This document shows, piece after piece, positions 35,001 through 47,000 of a DNA stretch of 64,000 bases. Origin of the DNA: Mesostigma viride (taxonomy: Eukaryota; Streptophyta; Mesostigmatophyceae; Mesostigmatales; Mesostigmataceae). The stretch lies in assembly GCA_009746045.1 (NCBI GenBank), contig RPFO01000497.1:1010970-1074969 (forward strand), read 5' to 3'. Position 1 is the first letter of the stretch, and each line of letters opens with the position of its first letter. Under the pieces are notes generated by a model. That model saw nothing but the letters and a program-made list of their open reading frames with translations. It searched no databases and had not been told where the DNA came from. The translations under genes were made by a program, and so were the position numbers.

Positions 35001-38000
35001 CCAATGTTCTGTGGTGGCTTTGATGGCCTCATCTTCAGTACGTTGGCTATACTTCCTGAAATTGGTTTACCATAGATGCTGTATTGCCCTCACAACTGCT
35101 CTCCGTTGACTACCTCTACTTTATCGGATGCTGTGTCCAGGTTGGGCAGACCCCGTTGCATCATGCAGCAAAGGTGGGGCATCTCAACACGGTCCAACGC
35201 CTGGTTGCGAATGGTGCCGACATGGAAGCTAAGGACCAGGTCAGTTTCGGGTTCGTCCTAGCGGCCAAAGTTGATGTAATCATGTTCAGCGTGTCATCTA
35301 CAGTGTTTTCAGAACAGTGGTATGCTCACTCATGACGCTTGATATTAGTGACCCGGCCTTTGTGACTACTAAATAGCCCCTAATTTTAATAAGCGAACCC
35401 CAGGGGTCCATGCCCAATCATTTCACACAACAAGACGCACAAGCTGCCGATTGTGACCTCGTTTATTCCAAACAGTTTTCAAGAAAAGAAGGCAGTGTTT
35501 GCCAACAGCAAGATTCTCACATTGTAGATCATTCTGGCTTTGTGGTTAACCCAAAACAGATCGATTCCGAGAAGTTGGGTGGAGGCTACTGGGATCAACC
35601 CTGTGCTATTACTGTATGATCAGATTGGCGGTGCTTTAATTGAACTACAAAGCGCTGGAAAGGCAGGCACAACTTGTGGGAGCTGATGCCGGTCAATCGC
35701 TTTGACTGAGTTGTGATCAGGGGCCGTGATGTTCATGATGTGGGCATGACCAGTTTTGATCCTGCAGGCACATCCCTCCGCTAGGTGGTTTACCACATTC
35801 CAACTAGTCCTGATAAGGAGATTCGTGGCTGCTGCGTGCAGGATGATTGCACACCGCTCTGCATTGCGGCAAAGAATGGCCACCTAGACATCGTGAAGCT
35901 CCTGGTCGCGAGCGGTGCGAACAAGGAGGCGAAGAACAAGGTCAGCTTTCCCTTGACCCTAATTGCCGCAAGTGCATGTGCTTCCACGCACGGTTTATGT
36001 ATATCTGCAACGCAATCATGTTGTAGGATGGGCAAAGGGCTTCAGGACAGATGTTGTCAGGCTTGCTATCAACCTCGCGAGCGCTTTTGCGATCCCAGCA
36101 CTGGGCATGCTGCCTATGGGAAATTGTGCTGTTGATCAGCCGGGCACCCATGGGATGCCTGTTGCCCATGAGGTGGATGGCTCTGTCGGGCTCGAATCGC
36201 GGCTACAGGAATCTGGATCACGGACGACGAATGTTACTTTTACTACCGTACTCAGGGCGAGGAACCCGAGAGATAGCATGCATGGACCTGGTGCCGAATA
36301 GTTTCTCAAATACCTCTTCGCCACCTGTGAGATCGTGGCCCCCGCACCCCACCCGGCCACCCCCTTCTGTTGTGACCATGGGTAAGGAACTGCCAAATCC
36401 ACTGCGGCGAGGTGTGCGGTGCGACGGTTCCATTTACTGAACCTTTCAACACCGGGCCTTAGGTGATCTGAATAGGTTTCTGGCCCGCATGTTCTGGCCT
36501 TCACCGTCCTGACTGCCAGGGTGTCCTGAGGGCCATTTGTTTGCTGGGAGGCATATGTAGCGCGTTCAGGCTGTCCTTGTTATGCTGTTAGCAGATGCTG
36601 CCTGGGATCTTTGCTGATGTTCTTCATGGACCGACTCTCTCGCACAGAGCATGCAGCTCATCTCCAGGCACGTCAGTAAATCCCCGTCCTCGGTGGTTGT
36701 ACTGTTGCCCCTTGTTTTTTGCAGCGATGGTAGTTAAACTGGGGGCTACTGGGATGTAGTGCATGACGGTACTTTGGGTTACACCAAGAAGCGCTGGAAA
36801 GGCAGGCACCAGTTTTTGGGAGGCGCTTACAGGTCAATCACTCAAGAGTTTGGCTGTGGCCACGATCAGGGGCTGTGATGTCCATGGGTGTGGGCATGGC
36901 GCGTAGGCCTGTTTCGGTTCCTGCACTCACGTCCCCCCGCTTTGCGGTTTCCCACGTCCCATCTGGTGCTCACGGGGACATGCATGGCTGCTGCGTGCAG
37001 GATGATGCCACACCGCTGCATTTGGCGGCAAGGAATGGCCACCTGGAGGTCGTGAAGCACCTGATCACGAGCGGTGCAGACAAGGAGGCCAAGGACAAGG
37101 TCAGCTTTTCGTTTTCCATCAGTTACAATTGAAGTGCTTCCATGCACGGTTTTGGTGTATCTGCAACGCAACCATGTTGTAGGATGGCTAGGGCTCCACC
37201 ACCGTTGGTGTCAGGCTTGCTGCCAACTTCACTGGGCACGTTTGCGATCCCAGCATCGGTCGCACTGTCTCTGGGGAGTTGTGCTGTTGATAGCTGTGCA
37301 CCCGTGGGATGCCTGTTGCCCATGAGGTGGACGCCAATAGGCCAGGAATCGTGGCTACAGGAAATCAGGATTATGGACAACGGATCTTACCTTTACTACC
37401 ATGCTCAGGTCGACGAGTTCGAGAGATAGCATGCATGGACCTGGTCGTGCTGAATAATTTTTCAAACTCTAGCGCACCGTGTGAGATCATGTTCCGTGCC
37501 CCCCAACGCCATTTCTCTTGTGGCAATGGGTAAGCAAGGGTCGAATCTATTGATGTGAGGTGTGCGGTAAATTGACTCGATGTACTGAAATTTTTTACCA
37601 CCATGCCTGTTGGTGATCTGAATAAAGTTTATGGCTCATGTTGCCTGGCCTTAACCATCCTGACCACCTGGCTGTCCTGAAGGCCATTTGTTTGTTGGGA
37701 GCCCTGTGTAGTACGTTCAGCCTGTCCGTGCCATGCTGCCAGCAGCAGCTGCGTGGGATGTTTGCTGCTGTTCTTAATGGCCCGACTCGCTTGTGCACAC
37801 GGACCACGCGGCTCATCCCCAGCCACATCAATAACTCAGTGGTTGTACTGATGCCCTTGTTTTATCCAGCGATGATAGTTAGGGTGGAGGCTACATAAAC
37901 TTTCTAATGCGCTGTACTTCAGTTAGGCTGCGAATCGCGGCACAAATTTTGGGAGCCGCTTGCAGGTCAGGCCCCTTGCTGAAGAGTTCGGCTGTGGCCA

Positions 38001-41000
38001 TGATCAGGGGCTGTGATGTCCATGGGTGTGGGCATGGCGCGTAGGCCTGTTTCGGTTCCTGCACTCACGTCCCCCCGCTTTGCAGTTTCCCACGTCCCAT
38101 CTGGTCCTCACGGGGACATGCGTGGCTGCTGCGTGCAGAATGATGCCACACCGCTGCATATTGCGGCAGAGGGTGGCCACCTGGAGGTTGTGAAGCACCT
38201 GGTTGCGAGCGGTGCAGACAAGGAGGCCAAGGACAAGGTCAGCTTTACCTTTACCCTGATGGCCGCAAGTGGATGTGCTTCCGCGCACGGTTTATGTATA
38301 TCTGCAGGGCAATCATGTTGTAGGATGGGCAAAGGGCCTCATGACAGATGGTGTCAGGCTTGCTATCAACCTCGCGGGCACCCATGGGATGCCTGTTGCC
38401 CATGAGGTGGATGGCTCTGCTGGGCTCGCATCGCGGCTACAGGATCATGGACGACCAATCTCACTTTTACTACCATGCTCAGGGCGACGAATCCGTGACA
38501 TAGCACACGTGTGACCTTGTTGTGCTGGAGATTCGTTTTTTCCCTCTTGCGCGGCTAGTGAGATCAAGTTCCTCACCCCCCACCCGTTCCTACGCTTTCT
38601 TTATTGACAATGGGTAAGGAACTGCCGAATCCGCTGACCTGCAGTGCATGGTGAGATGGTCCCAGTTACTGAACCTTTTCACCACCAGGCCTTCGGTGAT
38701 CCGAATATGTTTCACACCCACTTTGTCTGGACTTCCCCATCCTGACTGCCAGGCTGTCCTGAGGGCCATTTGTTTGCTGGGAGTTATGTGCAGTGTATGT
38801 TTGATTCCTTGCTGGTAGCTTCTGGGCTTTCTTTTTTTTCTGTGTTCCGCGGAATCTCAGATTTGAGGAGCTAGCGATTTCATGTTTGTTGCTTTCTGAC
38901 GACAGTATGTAAGACATTCAGCCTTACCTTGTTATGTTGTTAGCAGATGCTGCCTGGGACCTTTGCTGATGTTCTTAATGGCCCAACTCACGCGGGCCAC
39001 GCGGCTGCCCAGCCACGTCAGTAAATCTCTGTCCTCGGTGGTTGTACTGATGCCTTGTTTTCTGCAGTGATGGTAGTTAGTGGGGGGGCTACGGAGATGT
39101 AGTGCATGGCGGTACTTTTGGTTACACCACGAAGTGCTGGGAAGGCAGGCACCATTTTTTGGGAGGCGCATACAGGTCAATCACTCAAGAGTTTGGCTGT
39201 GGCCATGATCAGGGCTGTGATGTCCATGGGTGGGGGCATGACGCGAAGGCATGTTCGGTTCCTTCAGACACATCCCCCTCGCTTCTTTTGTTCCATCTGG
39301 TGCTCACGGGGACATGCGTGGCTGCTGTATGCAGGATGATGCCACACCGCTGCATGTTGCGGTGATGGAGGGCCACCTGGACATCGTGAAGCACCTGGTC
39401 GCAAGCGGTGCGAACAAGGAGGCCAAGGCCAAGGTCAGCTTCTTCTCTACCGTGATGGTCCCAAGCGGATTTACTTCCACGCATGTTTTTGGTATATCTG
39501 TGAAACAATGATGTTGTAGGATGGGCAAGGGCTCCACCATAATAGGTTGTCATGCTTGCTACCACCTTCACTTTGCGCTGTTGCGATTCCATTAGAAGCA
39601 CCTGGTGGTGGGTGGTGCAGACAAGGAGGCGAAGGAAGAGGTCAGCTTTTCAATTTCCATGAGCCACAATTGATGTGCTTCCATGCACGGTTTTGGTGTA
39701 TGTGCGACGCAACCATATTGTAGGATGGGCAAGGGCTCCACCACCGTTGGTGTCAGGCTTGCTACGAACTTCACTGGGCACGTTTGCGATCCCAGCATTG
39801 GTCGCACTGATTGTGGGGAGTTGGGCTGTTGATCAGCCTGGCACCCATGAGGTGGACGCCAATAGGCCAGGAATCGTGGCTACAGGAAATCGGGATTATG
39901 GACGACCGATCTTACTTTTACTACCGTGCTCAGGTCGACGAGTTTGAGAGATAGCATGCATGGACCTGGTTGTGCTGAATAATGTTTCAAAGACCTTTAG
40001 CGCACCCTTGGAGATCATGTTCCGCGCCCCCCAGTGCCATTTCTCTTGTGGCAATGGGTAAGCAAGGGTTGAGTATATTGACCTGAGGTGCGCGGTAAAT
40101 TGACTCGATGTACTGAAATTTTTTACCACCATGCCTGTTGGTGATCTGAATAGGTTTATGGCTCATGTTGCCTGGCCTTTATAACCATCCTGACCACCTG
40201 GCTGTCCTGATGGCCATTTGTTTGCTGGGAGCCGTGTTTAGTACGTTCAGCCTGTCCGTGCCATGCTGCCAGCAGCAGCTGCGTGGGATGTTTGCTGTTG
40301 TTCTTAATGGCCCGACTCGCTTGTGCACACGGACCACGCGGCTCATCCCCAGCCACATCAATAACTGAGTGGTTGTACTGATGCCCTTGCTTTATCCAGC
40401 GATGATAGTTAGGGTGGAGGCTACATAAATTTTCTAATTTGCGGTACTTCAGTTATGCTGCGAATCGCGGCACCATTTTGGAGCCGCTTGCAGGTCAGTC
40501 GCACAAGAGTTTGGCAGTGGCCATGATCAGGGGCTGTGATGTCCATGGGTGTGGGCATGACGCGTCGGCCTGTTCCGTATCCTGCAAGGCACGCCCCCCG
40601 CTTTGTGGTTTCCCACGTTCCATCTTGTCCTCATGGGGACATGCGTGGCTGCTGTGTGCAGATTGATAGCACCCCGATGCATTTTGCGGCATGTCTTGGC
40701 CACCTGGAGGCCGTGAAGCACCTGGTCGCGAGCGGTGCGAACAAGGAGGCCAAGGACAATGTCAGCTTTACCTTTACTCTCATGGCCGCATGTGGATGTG
40801 CTTCCGCGCGCGGTTTATGTATATCTGCAACGCAATCATGTTGTAGGATGGGCAAAGGGCTTCACGACAGATGGTGTCAGGCTTGCTATCAACCTCGCGG
40901 GCGCTGTTGCGATCCCGGCACAGGGCACACTGCCTGTGGGACTTGTGCTGTTGACAAGCCGGGCACTCATGGGATGTGTGCTGCCCATGAGGCGGATGTG

Positions 41001-44000
41001 TCTGCCGGGCACGCATCGCAGCTACAGGACTCTGGATCACGGACGACCAATGTCACTTTCACTACCATGCTCAAGGCGACGAATCCGAGAGATAGTGCGC
41101 GTACGACCTGGTTGTGGCAGATGGTTTTTCAAGTACCTCTTGCGCACCCTGTGAGATCATGTCACCCAACCCCCGTCGGTTCCTACGCTTTCTATATTGA
41201 CCATGGGTAAGGAACTGCCGAATCCATTGACCTGCGGTGCATGGTGAGATGGTCCCAGTTACTGAACCTTTTCCCCACCAGGCCTTCGTTGATCCGAATA
41301 TGTTTCACACCCACGTTGTCTGGACTTCCCCATCCTGACTGCCAGGCTGTCGTGAGGGCCATTTGCTTTCTTGGAGGCATATGCAGTGCATTCAGCCTGT
41401 CCTTATTATGTTGTTAGCAGCTGCTGCCTGGGACCTTTGCTGATGTTCTTAATGGCCCAACTCCCTCACACGGGCCATGCGGCTCATCCCCAGGCACGTC
41501 AGTGAATCCCCGTCCTTGGTGGTTGTACTGATGCCCTTGTTTTTTGCAGCGATCGTAGTTAGTGTGGGGGCTAGGGGGATGTAGTGCATGACGGTACTTT
41601 GGGACACACTATAAAGCGCGGGAAAGGCAGGCACCAGTTTGGGGGAGGCGCTTACAGGTCAATCACTCAAGAGTTTGGCTGTGGCCTTGATCAGGGGCTG
41701 TGATGTCCATGGGTGTGGGAATGACGCGAAGGCATGTTCGGTTCCTTCAGACACATCCCCCTCGCTTTGCGGTTTCCCACATTCCATCTGGTGCTCACGG
41801 GGACATGCGTGGCTGCTGTATGCAGGATGATGCCACACCACTGCATATTGCGGTGGAGGAGGGCCACCTGGACATCGTGAAGCACCTGGTCGCGAGCGGT
41901 GCGAACAAGGAGGCGAAGACCAAGGTCAGCTTTACCTTTGCCCTTATGGCCGCAAGTGGATGTGCTTCCGCTCACGGTTTATGTATATCTGCAAGGCAAT
42001 CATGTTGTAGGATGGGCAAAGGGCTATACGACAGATGGTGTCAGGCTCGCTAGTAGCTTCTGTTGGCACTGTTGCAATTCCAGCAGTGGGCACGCTGCAT
42101 GTCGGAATGGTGCTGTTGAAAAGCCGGGCATACATGCTACTCCTGTTGCCCATGATGTGGACAGCTCTGCCAGGCAGGAGTCGTGGCTACAGGAATTAGG
42201 GTCACGGACGACCGATCTCACTTTCACTATCATGGCGAGGAATCCGAGAGATCTTTTCTGCATCGATGGTAGTTAGGGTGCAGGCTCCTTGGCTATTGTG
42301 ATTGGCGGTACTTTGGCTAGACTACGAAGCGCTGGAATGTCAGGCAGGTAGATGGTTTGGGAGCCGCCTTCAGGTCAATCACTCAGGAGCTTGGCTGTGG
42401 CCATGATCAGGGGTCCGTGATGTTTGTGGGACGCGTAGGCCTGTTTGGTTCCTGCCCTCACATCCCCCCGCTTTGCGATTTCCCTCGTCCCATCTGGTCC
42501 TCACGCGGACATGCGTGGCTGCTGCGTGCAGGATGACTTGACCCCGATGCATACTGCGGCAGGGAATGGTCACCTGGAGGTCGTGAAGCACCTGGTGGCG
42601 AGTGGTGCGAACAAGGAGGCGAAGAGCAAGGTCAGCTTCTCTTTTACCCTGATGGCTGCAACTGGATGTGCTTCCGCGCACGGTTTCGGTGTATGTGCAA
42701 TGCAATTATGTCGTAGGATGGGCACAGGGCTTAACCACCACCAATGGTGTCAGGCTTGCTATCAACTTCAATGGGCACCATTGGCATTTCCAGCACTGGG
42801 CACACTGTCCATGGGTGTGGGCATGACATGTAGGCCTGTTTGCTGATGTTCTTAATGGCCCAACTACCTCACACGGGCCACGCGGCTTCCCAGCCACGCT
42901 AGTAAATCCCTGTCCTCGGTGGTTGTACTGATGCCTTGTTTTCTGCAGTGATGGTTGTTAGTGTGGGGGCTACGGGGATGTAGTGCATGGCGGTACTTTT
43001 GGTTACACCACGGAAGTGCTGGAAAGGCAGTTGTTTTTGGGAGAAAGGCAGAAGTTTTTGGGAGCTTCTTGCTGGTCAATCACTCAAAGAGTCTGGCTGT
43101 GGCCATGATCAGGGGCCGTGAAGTCCATGCGTGTGGGCATGACGCGTAGGCCTGTTCCGTATCTTGCAAAACACGCCCCCCCGCTTTGCGGTTTCCCACG
43201 TTCCATCTGGTCCTCTTGGGGACATGTTTGGCTGCTGCGTGCAGGATGACTGGACCCCGATGCATATTGCGGTGGGGGAGGGCCACCTGGAGGTCGTGAA
43301 ACACCTGGTCGCGAGCGGTGCAGACAAGGAGGCAAAGGGGCGGGTGAGTTTTGCTTGCCTTGATGGCCGCAAGTGGATGTGCTTGGGCGCACGGTTTTTG
43401 TATATCTGCAACGCAATCATGTTGTAGGATGGGCAAAGGGCTCCATGACCGATGTTTTCAGGCTAGCAACAAACTTCACTGGGCGCTGTTTCAATCTCAG
43501 CTTTGGGCACATTGCCTTTGGGAGTTGTGCTGTTGACAAGCCGGGCACCCATGGGATGCCTGCCGCCCATGAGGTGGATGGCTCTGCTGGGCAGGAATGG
43601 TGGCAACAGGACTCTGGATCACGGACGACCAATCTCACTTTCACTACCATGCTCAGGGCGACGAATCCGTGACATAGCACGCGTACAACGTGGTTGTGCC
43701 AGATGGTTTTTCAAGTACCTTTCGCGCACCCTGTGAGATCATGTTAGCCGCCCCCCCCCCCCGTTCGTGCGTTTTATGTATTGACCATTGGTAAGGAACT
43801 GCCGAATCCATTGACCTGCGGTGCATAATGAGATGGTCCCAGTTACTGAACCTTTTCACCACCAGGCCTTCGGTGATCCGAATATGTTTTACACCCACGT
43901 TGTCTGGACTTCCACATCCTGACTGCCAGGCTGTCGTGAGGACCATTTGTTTGCTTGGAGGCATATGCAGTGCATTCAGCCTGTCCTTGTTATGCTGTGA

Positions 44001-47000
44001 GCAGCTGCTGCCTGGGACCTTTGCTGATGTTGTTAATGGCCCAACTCCCTCACACGGGCCACAAGGCTTCCTAACCACGTCAGTAAATCCCCGTCCTCGG
44101 TGGTTGTACTGATGCCCTTGTTTTCTGCTGCGATGGTAGTTAGTGTGGGGGCTAGGGGGATGTAGTGCATGACGGTACTTTGGGTTACACTACGAAGCGC
44201 TGCAAAGGCAAGCACAAGTTTTGGGAGCTTCTTGCGGGTCAATCGCTTAAGAGTTTGGCTGTGGCCATGATCAGGGGCCATGATGTCCATGGGTGTGGGC
44301 ATGACGCGAAGGCATGTTCGGTTCCTTCAGACACATCCCCCTCGCTTTGCGGCTTCTTTCGTTCCATCTGGTGCTCACGGTAACATGCGTGGCTGCTGCA
44401 TGCAGGATGATGCCACACCTCTGCATATTGCGGTGGGGGAGGGCCACCTGGACATCGTGAAGCACCTGGTCGCGAGCGGTGCGAACAAGGAGGCCAAGAA
44501 CAAGGTCAGCTTTTCGTTTTCCATGAGTTACAATTGATGTGCTTCCATGCACGGTTTTGGTGTATCTGCAACGCAACCATGTTGTCGAACGGGCAAGGGC
44601 TCCACCACCGATGGTGTCAGGCTGGCTACCAACTTCACTGGGCGCTGCTGCAATCCCAGCACTGGGCGCACTGTCTCTGGGGAGTTGTGCTGTTGATAGC
44701 TGTGCACCCATGGGATGCCTGCTGCCCATGAGGTGGACGCCAATAGGCCAGGAATCGTGGCTACAGGAAATCAGGATTATGGACGACCGATCTTACTTTG
44801 ACTACCGTGCTCACGTCGACGAGTTCGAGAGATAGCATGCATGGACCTGGTTGTGCTGAATAATTTTTCAAATACCTCTTGCGCACCGTGTGAGATGATG
44901 TCCGGTGCCCCCCAACGCCATTTCTTTTGTGGGCATGGGTAAGCAAGGGTCGAATCTATTGACCCGAGGTGTGCGGTAAATTGACTCCATTTGCTGAATT
45001 TTGTTACCACCATGCTTGGTGACCTGAATAGGTTTCTGGCTCATGTTGGCCTTAACCCATAGTCCGCTGACCCATTTTTGGTACTTTCATACCCCTGAAA
45101 ATGAAAAAATCATAACTCACAGGCCACAACTCCAAATACCCCCTACCAAGATGCTAGGAGCAACTACACTTCAAGGGCTTTCAGAATATGCAATAATACA
45201 ACGGCTTTATCAAAGCATTTGGATGATAGCTCCAGTCACACTTGGCCAAAAGACGACCTTTTTTTCCCCAAGGAAAAGTCTACCCCCCCCCCTTTACTTC
45301 CCAGGGAGGGTAGGGAATCTCAATACCAACATTTGACAACTTAGTTGGATAGTCCAATGGTGGTTTCCTTGGGTCAGACCACCCGGATAACCCATTACCC
45401 CTATATAACGTGGTCATACATGTGTGTGGGTTACGCGCGTGTAAACAGCTATCTATGACATGAAACACAATAATGCATTACAACAAGCTATCAAAGGCTG
45501 CCATAAGTGCTGGAATACAAACACGTTGCCTACCTGCACGGACGGAGTGGTATTCTCCAAAAAAATGCCATAAACTGGGCACTTCCAGGGCTAATACCAC
45601 TCTTTACAACAGGCATGGAAGCTTACTGAAATATGCATGGATAAAATCGTCATTTATAATGCATGGGATACGTATTCCGCTGCAAACAACACGCAAATAC
45701 GTTGTCGTACCTGGCTCGTTCATGCCCTACCCGGATTCCGCTGGCCGGGACCCTCATTTCTCACACTTACTGATGCTCTACAGGCAATGGCCGCCATAGC
45801 CACACACTTCATGATCCGCCATGACTACCAGGTTGATGTTCCGTGCACAGATGGCCACTAAACTAGTCCGCATTCTCAGCAAACGCTGCAGCTGACGTCC
45901 CTTACCCAAACTGGATGCCCGGGCTGGCGCAGATTGCCCGGCCATAGGGAGAAAATCGACCTATGATAAACTATTACTCATCTGGAGCGATGACCAGGAA
46001 AGTTCTATTTTCCTACCTGTATTTTCCCAATCCTATAAATCTGTCCGTGCCTGACCTATGAAAGTCATGCATCGTCATTCTGAGCAACATTCTGAACCGT
46101 TTCAAGCCGTGAGACACAAAAAATTCGTGACAGCGGCACGTTGGCAGCCACATCTCATTACGCGCGCACGTGAGCGCAAAATTCGGGCCAAAGTCCCGTG
46201 ATACATTCTCAATGCACGTTGTAATTACCAGGCTATGGCGAATATTACCCCCAAACCTATGCATCACCTTCGTCCCTAAGTGTTCCCGGACCCACCGGAT
46301 CACTTACATCCGTCACAAGTGGCGCGGCGCTCGCGGCGCGGCGCGAAATTCGACCGTTAGTCAAACTACCCGAGAGGTCGGGTAGTTTACGGACTATGGG
46401 TTAAGCATCCTGACCACCTGCCTGTCCTGATGGCCATTTGTTTGCTGGGAGCCGTAGGTAGTACGTTCAGCCTGTCCGTGCCATGCTGCCAGCAGCAGCT
46501 GCGTGGGATGTTTGCTGCTGTTATTAATGGCCCGACTCACGTGTGCACACGGACCACGCGGCTCATCCCCAGCCACATCAATAACTCAGTGGTTGTACTG
46601 ATGCCCTTGTTTTATCCAGCGATGATAGTTAGGGTGGAGGGTACATAAACTTTCTAATTTGCGGTACTTCAGTTAGGCTGCGAACCGTGGCACAATTTTG
46701 GGGAGCCGCTTGCAGGTCAGGCCCCTTGCTGAAGAGTGTGGCTGTGGCCATGATCAGGGGCTGTGATGTCCATGGGTGTGGGCATGGCGCGTAGGCCTGT
46801 TTCGGTTCCTGCACTCACGCCCCCCCGCTTTGCGGTTTCCCACGTCCCATCTGGTCCTCACGGGGACATGTGTGGCTGCTGCGTTCAGCATGATGCCATC
46901 CCGCTGCATATTGCGGCACAGGAGGGCCACCTGGAGGTCGTGAAGCACCTGGTTGCGAGTGGTGCGAACAAGGAGGCGAAGACCAAGGTCAGCTTTACCT

